Positions 1 through 12,326 of a DNA stretch of 64,000 nucleotides are shown one piece after another; position 1 is the first letter of the stretch, and each line of letters opens with the position of its first letter. A program made the translations under genes and the position numbers. The DNA lies in NCBI RefSeq assembly GCF_000499385.1, contig NW_013653258.1, positions 62,001 through 126,000 of the forward strand, written 5' to 3'. The notes below the pieces were generated by a model. It was not told where the DNA came from and made no database searches. It was given only the letters and a program-made list of their open reading frames with translations. This DNA is from Eimeria necatrix. Its lineage: Eukaryota; Apicomplexa; Conoidasida; Eucoccidiorida; Eimeriidae.

Positions 1-807
1 CATAGTGTCATCAGCCTACTGTCTGCCTACGGAATTCTCAGAGCACTTTAGAGAAGCCGAGGAATCTATAATGCAGTCGATTGTGTCTCCTTTTTAGCGG
101 TACCTCACGAGCGTAACAGCAACTTGTTGGGGACGCCGTCGCTGTACGTTGTTTCCTTTTAAAGAAAGAAGCCTAAGGATGGCCATCTTGGGTGCGCCTC
201 CATAAGCTTAATCAGGTAGCCTTTTAACAGGGGAAAAGCACCGTTAGACACGTGCCCAGGTAGGGACCCCTCTCCGCACTGTCTTGAACCGATTTTGTAG
301 TGGTCAGAGGAGTATTCAGTTAAAGTAATCTTACACTGATATGGAGGCATGCTGTCCCCTGTCAGGGCAAGCAAGCTGAGGGAATGCTATATTTGTTGTT
401 CTGTATACACAGCGATAAAGGATTAGCTATCAAACATTTCCAGCTTCGTTCTGAAGCAGTGAAGAGGCTCCGCATAGGCTGTTGCCACGAAGTCCTTACC
501 TGGTGACAAAGTGATTTTCCACTTTTAAACCAATATTCCTGATTTTATGTATATTGTTCATGCGTTGAACTGCAACGGGAGCAGGCAAGCAGGAAGTGAG
601 AGCAGCAATCGCGACTTGCCCTCACCCTCGAGCCGTCTGAACCACTCCACACCACTTCAGACATTGGGAATTAAAGACCTATCGCATCAAGAGCATTCCA
701 CTTGTAAGAAGGAGGGGAGATGCATTAAAATATTGGCTAGAAAGGCGTAACAATTCCTTCCGGCCACCCACTCACAGGCTTGCCTTTATAACTACAGCAT
801 GCGTCAC
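1..807. other. intergenic, no gene seen
   Basis: Mixed-composition DNA with no conserved protein block and no open frame longer than about 70 codons on either strand. I see no repeat or other element. It forms the 5' flank of the tRNA gene. Confidence 0.6.
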
Positions 808-879
808 AGCACCGTAGCTCAGTGGGAGAGTGGGGGGCTCATAACCCCCAGGTCCATGGATCGAAACCATGCGGTGCTA
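808..879 (+). tRNA. initiator tRNA-Met (CAT)
   Basis: This folds as a complete cloverleaf. The acceptor stem pairs 808-814 with 872-878 over seven perfect pairs, with discriminator A at 879. The D stem is 817-820/828-831, the anticodon stem 833-837/845-849, and the anticodon CAT lies at 840-842. The T stem is 855-859/867-871 with T loop ATCGAAA. It is called initiator rather than elongator because it has eukaryotic initiator hallmarks: A1:U72 as the first acceptor pair, three or more consecutive G:C pairs closing the anticodon loop, and A instead of T at position 54 of the T loop. No intron is present. A TTTT run at 891-894 is a likely RNA polymerase III terminator. It would deliver Met to the 40S subunit for start-codon recognition. 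Confidence 0.95.
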
Positions 880-2554
880 GTCCCGTACCCTTTTGTTCCG
901 TCACAACACTGTTTTATGAAGTGACTTCAAGCGCAAAACTGCAAGAAATTTCTTTGTGGGAAGCCACCTGGGCCCATTAAACGTGTTAGGCAAGGCTGAG
1001 TAGGCTTCCACAATGAACCCTGGTCAACCCGGCAAGGCAATAAACACAGTAGGTAGCCAAAAGGTAGATAGGCTGCACACTAGTGCAAGCGCTCCTTAAG
1101 CCGATAGGAAATATGGGTTCCACCAGTGCTGGTGCATTTCATGCGCGACTCGAAGGCGCGCTGGTGCTCCAAATAATCGGCTAATGCCCTACGTTGCCCC
1201 ACCCTCGCCGAAAAGGCAATCAATACCATTACAGCACACTAGGAGCTGACAACACCTTGCTGACAATACCTTGCTAATGGTACCTCTGAATTCCTAAAGA
1301 GAGGCCTCCTCACTTTGAGGGATGTCACGTGCCTGTAGAGAACATCGACGCTCAGTAAGGTGCGCGCACACCCGTGCTCCCGTTGAGCAAGAAAAAGCTT
1401 TTCAAGTGGCTTTCTGTTCTGTTTTGACTAAATTTTGTTCTAGCGGGGGCCAAGTTAAGAACTCTGGCCTCCATCCAAAAGGGGGAACCCTGCTTGATGC
1501 CTTCACCCACAGCAACACGAGAATACTATAGGTCCGACATTCCTGCTGCCGCAGCTGAAACTGCTTTCGCTGCTAAGCTTGGTTGCCTCCCTGTTGAACA
1601 ACTGGCACGACTGCAAGCAGCTCGCACGCACTTCTGTTGCGGCTTTGTTTGCTAGCCTGCTAGCTAGCGGCTTCGTCTGTGTCCTTTCGCGCTTTCTACG
1701 TCCAAGAAATCCAACAGGCCTTTCAGTTGTTTGATTCTTCGCAGCAACAAAGAGCAAGCTGATTTGCACCAGCACCTGCAACCGGAGCCCTTACTGTTGT
1801 TTTGAGTCCATCATTTTCTCCACGTTCACCTGATGAGGGGTTCCAGAATAGGAAAATACGACGGCCTCTGGGGCCCCTTTGTCCCCTAAAGCCCCACACC
1901 GCGTCTAGGTCCCTTCACGACTTCTATCGACGCAGAGTTCTCCGTAATGCGGGAAATCTCTTGCGGACCACTGCGTAGAGCGCTACCACCAGGCAAGACG
2001 CACAAGCGCCCCAGTTGTGACTCCAGAAGACGGATAGTGAGGCCTGTCGGTGACCGCAGCCCCTAGATGCAAGTTTCCAACGACACAGTTTTGCCTATTC
2101 TCATCAATTCTGCAGCCCCTGCACGGAAGCACTCGAGCTATTCACCGCAGGGACCTGCTCTACCTGATCGCACTTTAGACTCCTTATGTCCATTAGAGGA
2201 GTCATTTGCTGCAGCTAAGGGAGCTTGCATGCTTGCGGCACACAAAGAGACAGACACAGGGTGACCCAAAGCACTGCTGCTGGTTTTGTCTCTGCTGCTG
2301 TTCCTTCTGCCACTGCCGCTGAGGCTGAAGCCTGCATTGCTAGTGTTTTTCCCGTGTGTCTTCGCATAGCTGCCGCGAAAGCCCTGGTGTCTCTTGACTA
2401 GCCGGAGGATTTCACAATTCTCAAGATAATCAGGACCCTTTTAGTCCAACTTGTTGTTGATTTTGTTGCTGCTGTTGCTTTTGCCGCCTCCCCTTTATCG
2501 GAAGGCTTCCCGCGTGCCCAACGCTACCTCCTGTTGCTGCTTTTGCAGCTGCCC
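880..2554. other. intergenic, no gene seen
   Basis: About 1.7 kb with only short, unconvincing open frames. The right-hand part (2270-2550) becomes rich in GCT/CTG triplets as it approaches the AP2 gene on the minus strand, so it probably contains that gene's 3' untranslated region. I found no other element. Confidence 0.5.
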
Positions 2555-3055
2555 TTAGTGAATTTCTTGTTGTAAGAAAGCCTGCGTATCTTGCTGCAAA
2601 AGCAGCAGCTCTTGGTGCGGCTGCTGCTGCTGCTGCACAGGCGGCAGAACTCTGTCCCCGACTCCATGACCTAAGGGGTGCCCAGACGCTTCAAGCCTTA
2701 GCGCTACTGCTTTCTGCAGGGCCATCTGATAACCCAAAGCTTTAACAGAGTAAGTCCTAACACATGAGTCTCCTTCCCCGTAGCGGCAGCACCAGTACGG
2801 GTCTTGCGGGCCCCTCAGAAACAGCTGCACCTTCGCAACACGCTGTTGTAACAGCAAGTCGAAAGCGCATATGACAGGGCCGTTAGGGCCCCCCAAAAAG
2901 CGACGTCCTACGTAGCGGTACTTTGTTACGTCTGATGCGTCTGTTGCGCCGGACTCCTGCGGCAGTAAGCGCATCAAAAGCAGCGTTGCCAGGTAATCAT
3001 ACACACGCAGCACATTCCTACAAGCTTTGACAAGAGCTGTTTCTGCAGTCAACAC
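2555..3055 (-). CDS. AP2-like segment; 3' exon of the ApiAP2 gene or a separate small gene
   Basis: Open frame of 166 codons on the minus strand, ending in TAA/TGA-type context after a Gln-rich tail. Around codons 85-122 it shows the W-x2-C-R-Y...G...Y-S-V-K-A-L-G-Y...A...A-x-x-L-R-L-E-A pattern. This fits the strand-strand-helix layout of an AP2 DNA-binding domain: a Trp strand, the 'SVKxLGY' turn, then an amphipathic helix with conserved Ala. It has no ATG at its 5' end, so it is probably an exon. It lies on the same strand just downstream of the 1709-codon ApiAP2 frame. Either the large frame is spliced into it, giving a two-AP2 protein, or it belongs to a separate gene with the 3049-3468 frame as its upstream exon. 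The AP2 call rests on pattern matching by eye. Confidence 0.5.
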   Translation of the reverse strand: MLTAETALVKACRNVLRVYDYLATLLLMRLLPQESGATDASDVTKYRYVGRRFLGGPNGPVICAFDLLLQQRVAKVQLFLRGPQDPYWCCRYGEGDSCVRTYSVKALGYQMALQKAVALRLEASGHPLGHGVGDRVLPPVQQQQQPHQELLLLQQDTQAFLQQEIH

Positions 3056-3468
3056 CAGAGAAGCCGTGCCACGTGTGGCTGCAGCTGCGCTTTAAGCAGT
3101 AAATGCACCAGCATCGTTAAATCTTGCATGAAAAACAAAAAATGGCTACAATAACAACGGATCCAGCACTTGAAGTAGCGGCTGACGTTGTACATCTGAG
3201 GATTCCAACCAACTCCACCAAGCGGGTGCATCGCTTGTTCCTTATTACTTGCCGTCGTTGCGTCAGTTGTCGCTTCTGCTGCGGCCACTGCTGTTTCCGT
3301 TGCCGCATTACGTTCTAGATCACTTGGCACAAGAGAAGGAAGTCCCCAAAGCGACTCATCTGGGGCAATAGCGGAGAGGCTTGGGTCTGCCAGTAAAGCC
3401 ACAGACTCCGCGGTTGCTGGAATACAACAGCATGGCACCACAAACAGAAGCCTTGCCAGCAGCTGCAA
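3049..3468 (-). CDS. possible exon between the two AP2 segments
   Basis: Open frame of 139 codons overlapping the next frame by 7 bases, which suggests separate exons joined by splicing rather than overlapping genes. A strong acceptor-like TTGCAG precedes the first codons on the minus strand. The N-terminal residues are hydrophobic, then the frame turns Ala/Thr-rich. Its end carries a Leu-rich stretch (LLLKAQLQPHVARLL). This loosely resembles a stretch in the frame upstream of the large AP2 exon (LLELAHRGLPPHVLRL at 8726-9049), so the two may be copies of one helical module. No known domain is recognised. It may also be non-coding sequence between exons. Confidence 0.3.
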   Translation of the reverse strand: MQLLARLLFVVPCCCIPATAESVALLADPSLSAIAPDESLWGLPSLVPSDLERNAATETAVAAAEATTDATTASNKEQAMHPLGGVGWNPQMYNVSRYFKCWIRCYCSHFLFFMQDLTMLVHLLLKAQLQPHVARLLWC

Positions 3469-3513
3469 TATTGCTACCGTAACGTTAAAAGCAGTTCTCT
3501 AGACAGCAACGGC

Positions 3514-6500
3514 TTAGCATGAGCAAAGAATAGTCCAAACGGCATTACCAAAAGTTACAGGGAAAGGGGAAGGGTAGCAACAATTGCAGCACAAACGGAT
3601 CACACCTGTCAGGCAGTCCTTGACCTTGTCTGCACTTGCACTTGAAAGAAGGCAATCAATTATTGCCAACATCGTATTAATATCGTCAACGAACGCTCGC
3701 ACGAGTGCCTCCTTGTGCTCCAGCAAACTGTCTGTCTGCTGCTGCAGCTGCAGCAGCCTTGCTTCCTCGCAGTTGCACTCCTCCAGCACTTGAGAAACAG
3801 TTCCCCATGCAAGGCGCCACCTGCCGCAGCTGCTGCTGTTCGCGACACTAGCAATGACGCAGCTGCTGCCGCAGCCGCTGCTGTTTTTGCCTTTACTAGT
3901 GTCTACTTTGACGTCAGAAGAGGCTGCAGCCAGCCGCTGCGATATTTCCTCTGCTACCTGTTGCACCGTCGCACAGGTGAGGACTGGCTTGCTGCTGTTT
4001 CGCGCTGCCTTGAGACCCTCAATGAAAACGCTTAGTGGCGCAGCCATGGCTGTGGAAGCAAAATGCTGCCGTTGTTGCTGCATTCGCTGCAGGGCACACT
4101 CCCGTGCTTTGCACGTCTTATCTTCATCCGAGCTCTCAGGGAGCCCTGCATGCGCTTCTTGAGTGCAACCCGCTTTGTACGTCTCCTGAAGGGCAGCAGC
4201 AGCAGCCGCCGTGCGGCATAAATGTAGCGCCACATGCAAGAGCTGTGCCGTCTGCTCGTTGCTACGAATCGCCACCTCCAGATACCGCAACTCGCGCGCC
4301 ACTTCTGCTGCTTTCAGCTCCAAAAGCCGCCAGTGCCGCATGACAGCTGGGACAGCCTTTTCGTCAAGGACTCCGCCAGCTGCTCTTGTCGCTGCCGCTA
4401 CTGCCTTTGCAACGACCGCTGCTGGTAAACGCCTATCGTTGCAGCTTCCTTCAAGATCTTCCGATGAACCGTCCTGGCTGCTCTTGCTATGATGCGCTGG
4501 CATAGGTGGAGCTGCTTTCGCCTTTGCCTCTCCTTTGTTTGGAGCAGTCCCACAGGTTTCAGCGCATCCTACATTAAAGCTAGACGTTTCAGGGCATTCT
4601 TCGTTCTTAACGAGATGCCCCGTGTGCTGTATGTCTGCCTTCGCCAGCGCTTCTTCAGCTTTGGGCTCTCGTTTTGCTATGGGCTTCTGTAAGAGAAGCC
4701 TCCTGGAAGCAGTGTCATCAGTGTCAGCCACATTGCAGACCGAGTTGATGCTGCTGACCTTGCATCCCTTGACTAGATCTGCTAAGGCCTTCCTGTTACA
4801 AATGCTGCTGCAGTTTCTTGTGTCGCTGTACGTGCTGTTGTCCTTAATGCTATTCCAACACCATCTAGGAGGGAAGGAGGAAGCCCTTGGAGTTCTCAGC
4901 ACCGGTTTCCACGCCAAAAGTGTTGCTGTGGCCGCTGCGTCTGTTTGAAAGCCGTCTGCTAGAAAAAGAGGTATCCCCGAAGGAGGTTCTCTTGGCGTAT
5001 CATCATTTGCCCCTAAGCATGAAGGTCCCGTGACTTCCGTACCTTTCATATTTATAGAAACGCCCTCTGCCGTAGCTGATGTAGAGTTTACAGGCAGTAA
5101 CGACTCCAAACTACATTCGCTCTGCTGCTGTTCCTGTTCCTGCTGCTGCAGGCAGTGGAGCGTGCTAAACCACCGACTGCCCAGAAGGCCCCACTGGCAC
5201 ATCCCAGGAATCTCCTCCTCTAACTGCATGGTTGCTGCTGCTGCAGCTGAATGTGTCGTCGACGCAGCAAAAGCGCTCGAATTTCTCCACAAGACTGTTG
5301 CTTTTTCCGAAGCGCCAATGCCAAAGGCAGCCCCACGTGTGCCGAGGCTGCCACAGAGAAGCAAAAAGTCCGACAGGCGGGCCCTCTGTAAGGGCAGTAG
5401 GGGACGCCTCCTTCGAGGCTTCAAACTACAACTGCAGCCCCACACTGCAATCCTCGATGCGGAGCATTTGCAGATAGCCGCATTTGCGGAGTCATGAGTA
5501 GTTGCTGGGAAGTCCATCGCGGGCAACAGCGGCTGTTGCTGCCGACTCAACATTTTACCTCCTCCAACGCTCAAAATACTGAAGGAACCATGATCTGTGC
5601 GGCAGCTAGGAGAAGGTGGCAACACGCCAAGCGGCGCAGGGTGCTGCTGCTGCACAAGCTGGCGCTGCTGTTGTTTTCTGCTGCTCTGAGCACTGCGATG
5701 ACCACTCGACTTTCTTCTCAGAGCCCCTTGAGAGCCTTTGTTGTTGGCGGGAACGCCCATATTCCCCACTGCTTGTGCTAAAGGGGGCACTATACGATGC
5801 AACTGCTGCTCAGCACAGTCCTTTGGAGAGCCCTCCTGCAGCATGCTCTCAACTCTCCAGTTTGAGCAGGCGCCCATTTTGCTGCTGTCTAATGCTTCAC
5901 TGACGGTAGTTAATCCACAAATAGAAGTTCCTACCGACCTATTCATGACAGTCCCTATTGCTGGGTCGGCAACAGCATCCCCGAGCATCCCTTGCTGCTG
6001 CTGCGCCAGGCGTTGCTGCGGCAACGGCTGCGCGACCCCCATGGATATTCCTTTTGCTCCAAAGCAAGGGGATCCCGTGTTGTTGGTACCTGTTGGCAGC
6101 GGGAGAACCGATTCTTCCTCAGGGCCCGTCGTAAGAGTTCCCTGGGGCATCGGAGACCCTAAAGAATGCTGGAAGCAGCCAAGGCCCTGGGAACCTTTGA
6201 ATATCTGCGGGGTCCGGGTTCCCTGTGGACCCCCTAAAAGCAAAGCAGGGCTGTAATCCCAGACACCTGTAGATGGTACATACGCAGCCGACCCCTTAGC
6301 GACCCATGGGTGAGTCTTTAGGGCAGACAGCAGTTCTCGCCAGTCTGGGACGGTGGAACTTCGACAGGCCCCAGATGGAAGCCAGCCACCCCCCATGACT
6401 GTGCCATCCCCGCCTTCCGCTCGAGGTCCCTCTGCTTCCGGAGGCACCACCCAAGATGACGCATCTGAGCGGCTCTCTTCATCGGCGACTCCACCCCTAC

Positions 6501-8643
6501 CTGGTTGCCCTACGGGCCAAGATGCTGCATTGATATCTGCTTGTGCAGGTATCCCTGCATCTGTTGCTGGAGCTGCTGCCGTTGCCATTGGCCGTTGCTG
6601 GGCATCTTCGCCTTCAGTAGCAGCGAATTTGGTTCCAGTAGCAGCAGCCGCAGCCGCAGCAGCACGGCTGAGGGCCAGAATGCCCTGATGCCATGTGCGT
6701 ACCTCTTGGTCCGTCGCTGGGGATCCCGTTAAGTGCACATAGACAAGAAACATCTCTGCAAGTGCCAAGGCGACGTCGTTAGAGTGTCTCCTTAGACTGA
6801 AACTCTTCATTCTCTTTTTCCCCCCTACCAAGTATCGAGCTCGCCACTCCCCTTTTACAGGGTGGTGATAGCACTGTCGAGCGATAGCCTCGGGGGCTGC
6901 CCCTGCTGCTGCAGGGGGAGTCCTTGAGGCGGCCTGCGCTCCTACTGCAGGTGGGCCTCCTGACACAAGAGAAAAGCTCTCCAAGACAGAAGAACCGTGA
7001 GACAACTTGAGGCATACAGAAGCGTCTCCAGGCACTTGAGCGTCCCCTAGAGGCAGGGCGCTCGGTCCGCATAACATGCTACCAACAAACGTTCCGCTGC
7101 CTAAAGAGTCTGCCTGTATCCCATCTGGAAGTGAAGGACCTGCACAAGGGCGACAGGGGGCCCCGCAGGGTCCACCAGGTACAACAATCTCAGGCGCCCT
7201 GTATGCCCGGGACCCTTCCTCTACAGACAGCAAGCTCAGTCGTTGAGTACTGCTGCTGCAGTTGCTGCCGCTACTGTCGCTACTGCCGTTATGCACAGAT
7301 ATGCCTGCAGGACGAACAGCACCAGTAGCACCACTTGGTGCTGCAGCAACAAACGGCGCCTGTTGGGCATAAACTTGACCCAGAGACAAAGTGGGGCTGT
7401 ACAGATTTAACGCTGATGGCCCCTGTGGCACATCCTGCAGAGGAAGTCCCCCAAATGCCGGCTCTGCCGCAGGACACACAAAAGGCAGAGGCCCGTTGTG
7501 GAGCAACATTGACTGCTGCAGCAGCTGCTGCTGTTGCTGCGGCTGAAAGGCCTGATGTGGCGGGAACTCTTGCGCAGGAAGCATATGAACCTGCTGCCGC
7601 AGAGAGTGCTGCTGCTGCTGCTGCAGAAATTGCCGCTGTTGCAGCTGCACTGACTGCTGCTGCCGCTGCACCATCGAATCCTGCTGCCGCTGCACTATGT
7701 GATACTCTTGCACAGGCTGCTGCTCCTGCAACAACTGCGGCCGACGGTGGTCGGGCTGCTGCTGTTCTTGCATCAACTGCTGCTGTGACGGGTCCACTGG
7801 CTGTTCCAGCTGCAGTGATTGCTGCTGCTCCAGTAACTGCTGCTGACGCTGCTGCTGAAGGAAAATTTGCTGCTGAAATAGATGCGGCTGCTGCCTCTGC
7901 TGCCGAAGGGAACTGTCAGGCACCTCACTTGAGCCTGAAGGCCCTTGTAGCAACATTTGACTATGCGGCTGCTGCGGCACGAACTGTTGCTGGAACAGTA
8001 GCTGTTGTTGCTGCTGCTGGTGCGGCTGCATCGGTAACATATCAGCAACAGAGCTGGAGGTCAGCCTCTTGTCACTTGCCCTTCTTTTGGCCGGCCTTGT
8101 GGTACAGCTGTTGGTTCTGCTCCCCCGGCTGCCGCTGGTAGCGGCTAGGACCGGCGTGTTTCGCTTGGTTCTATTGCTACTAGTGCTATTCGTGATGCTC
8201 ATAAGCCCATTGCTTCGCACCGTCCCAGCAGACGCTGCAACAACAAGTGGGGCGTCGCTATTGGCTCCGATGACTTCACCATTTAGTTGCAAGGGCGGCT
8301 GGCGTTGCTCACAGCCAGCCGCCGTTGCTGCTACCGCTGTTACTGCTGCAGCTGCTACCGCTGTTGAGTTGTTGATTTTGGCCGTCATCTGCTGCTGATG
8401 CTCTCGCAGTGCAGCGTCAACCTTCAACGAAGAAACACACCCTCCACCCAATTTGGAGCTGATAACCCAAGGCAGCTCCGCAGCGCCCAGAAGCTTCTGT
8501 GGGTCGCCATGGGTACCGACGGCTGCACTTTCACAGTCTGAGACGGCGTCGCCGCTGCTGCTGCTGCTGCTGGTGCTGCTGCCACTGCCACGTCGACAAG
8601 TGTGCTGTTGCAGCTCCAACGTCGAGCGTCGCTGCCGGTGCAT
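3514..8643 (-). CDS. ApiAP2-type transcription factor, large Gln/Ala/Ser-rich exon
   Basis: A single 1709-codon open frame, far too long to be chance in this composition. An AP2 DNA-binding domain sits at about residues 586-640 (nt 6725-6885), with the E-W-R-A-R-Y...G-G-K-K-R-M-K-S-F-S-L strand motif followed by an Ala-rich helix. ApiAP2 proteins are the main sequence-specific transcription regulators of Apicomplexa and act in the nucleus. A basic patch (PAKRRASDKRL, about residue 185) is a plausible nuclear signal. Residues 200-390 are largely poly-Gln coded by CAG. The rest is Ser/Ala/Gly-rich low complexity, with a helical Leu/Glu-rich stretch near residues 1430-1480. The first ATG at 8643 lies just after an acceptor-like TTACAG at about 8654, so an upstream exon (8726-9049) may supply the true N-terminus. 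A donor-like CAG/GTGTGA near 3603 suggests the true C-terminus may splice on to 3468-2555. Confidence 0.8.
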   Translation of the reverse strand: MHRQRRSTLELQQHTCRRGSGSSTSSSSSSGDAVSDCESAAVGTHGDPQKLLGAAELPWVISSKLGGGCVSSLKVDAALREHQQQMTAKINNSTAVAAAAVTAVAATAAGCEQRQPPLQLNGEVIGANSDAPLVVAASAGTVRSNGLMSITNSTSSNRTKRNTPVLAATSGSRGSRTNSCTTRPAKRRASDKRLTSSSVADMLPMQPHQQQQQQLLFQQQFVPQQPHSQMLLQGPSGSSEVPDSSLRQQRQQPHLFQQQIFLQQQRQQQLLEQQQSLQLEQPVDPSQQQLMQEQQQPDHRRPQLLQEQQPVQEYHIVQRQQDSMVQRQQQSVQLQQRQFLQQQQQHSLRQQVHMLPAQEFPPHQAFQPQQQQQLLQQSMLLHNGPLPFVCPAAEPAFGGLPLQDVPQGPSALNLYSPTLSLGQVYAQQAPFVAAAPSGATGAVRPAGISVHNGSSDSSGSNCSSSTQRLSLLSVEEGSRAYRAPEIVVPGGPCGAPCRPCAGPSLPDGIQADSLGSGTFVGSMLCGPSALPLGDAQVPGDASVCLKLSHGSSVLESFSLVSGGPPAVGAQAASRTPPAAAGAAPEAIARQCYHHPVKGEWRARYLVGGKKRMKSFSLRRHSNDVALALAEMFLVYVHLTGSPATDQEVRTWHQGILALSRAAAAAAAATGTKFAATEGEDAQQRPMATAAAPATDAGIPAQADINAASWPVGQPGRGGVADEESRSDASSWVVPPEAEGPRAEGGDGTVMGGGWLPSGACRSSTVPDWRELLSALKTHPWVAKGSAAYVPSTGVWDYSPALLLGGPQGTRTPQIFKGSQGLGCFQHSLGSPMPQGTLTTGPEEESVLPLPTGTNNTGSPCFGAKGISMGVAQPLPQQRLAQQQQGMLGDAVADPAIGTVMNRSVGTSICGLTTVSEALDSSKMGACSNWRVESMLQEGSPKDCAEQQLHRIVPPLAQAVGNMGVPANNKGSQGALRRKSSGHRSAQSSRKQQQRQLVQQQHPAPLGVLPPSPSCRTDHGSFSILSVGGGKMLSRQQQPLLPAMDFPATTHDSANAAICKCSASRIAVWGCSCSLKPRRRRPLLPLQRARLSDFLLLCGSLGTRGAAFGIGASEKATVLWRNSSAFAASTTHSAAAAATMQLEEEIPGMCQWGLLGSRWFSTLHCLQQQEQEQQQSECSLESLLPVNSTSATAEGVSINMKGTEVTGPSCLGANDDTPREPPSGIPLFLADGFQTDAAATATLLAWKPVLRTPRASSFPPRWCWNSIKDNSTYSDTRNCSSICNRKALADLVKGCKVSSINSVCNVADTDDTASRRLLLQKPIAKREPKAEEALAKADIQHTGHLVKNEECPETSSFNVGCAETCGTAPNKGEAKAKAAPPMPAHHSKSSQDGSSEDLEGSCNDRRLPAAVVAKAVAAATRAAGGVLDEKAVPAVMRHWRLLELKAAEVARELRYLEVAIRSNEQTAQLLHVALHLCRTAAAAAALQETYKAGCTQEAHAGLPESSDEDKTCKARECALQRMQQQRQHFASTAMAAPLSVFIEGLKAARNSSKPVLTCATVQQVAEEISQRLAAASSDVKVDTSKGKNSSGCGSSCVIASVANSSSCGRWRLAWGTVSQVLEECNCEEARLLQLQQQTDSLLEHKEALVRAFVDDINTMLAIIDCLLSSASADKVKDCLTGVIRLCCNCCYPSPFPVTFGNAVWTILCSC

Positions 8644-8725
8644 TTCGGCGTAGCTGTAAGAGCAGCAGCAAGCAGTGGGCTCTACTGGCTTCTGCTGCTG
8701 CTGCTGCAGGTGCTGCCTCAGTTAC

Positions 8726-9049
8726 TCATGGACGCAGTGCGCTTCTGCTCCCGTTGAGGATCCTGTGCTCCGCAGGACCCCTACAGCGGGACAAGGAGGA
8801 CCCCTCATGTACCATAAAAGCTATTGATTTAGCTGCTAAGGCCCTCTGCCTGGCTGGGGTCAGAGCACCGCCCCTGGGGCACTGCAGATCAGCGTGTGAA
8901 GACAGCACAAGGCCCAGAGAGATCACAACAGTGGCAGAAGGGCTAGGAGTCACCTCCTTCGTGTTCTGCTGTGTATATTCGACCATTAGTCGCAGTACGT
9001 GAGGAGGCAGTCCTCTGTGTGCTAACTCGAGAAGGGACCTACAGCCCAC
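8726..9049 (-). CDS. possible 5' exon of the ApiAP2 gene
   Basis: Open frame on the same strand directly upstream of the large AP2 frame, without an ATG at its 5' end. The translation is non-repetitive and protein-like (Leu-rich helices, LLELAHRGLPPHVLRLM, then a Val/Ser-rich part), unlike the triplet-repeat shadows around it. The interval down to the acceptor-like TTACAG at about 8654 is short and contains CAG/CTG repeats, consistent with a small intron. The helical character invites comparison with the ACDC domain that accompanies many AP2 domains, but I cannot confirm that by eye. Confidence 0.4.
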   Translation of the reverse strand: MGCRSLLELAHRGLPPHVLRLMVEYTQQNTKEVTPSPSATVVISLGLVLSSHADLQCPRGGALTPARQRALAAKSIAFMVHEGSSLSRCRGPAEHRILNGSRSALRP

Positions 9050-9089
9050 AAGGGCCTTCCGTGCCTTCCTGTTGCCTTGTTGCTGCCGT

Positions 9090-12326
<3,237 letters not shown>

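Noticed and set aside
7335..8141. 268-codon Ala-rich open frame on the plus strand
   Set aside because: It is the reverse-strand shadow of the CAG-coded Gln tract of the ApiAP2 exon (CTG/GCT read as Leu/Ala/Cys). It has no independent protein-like structure.
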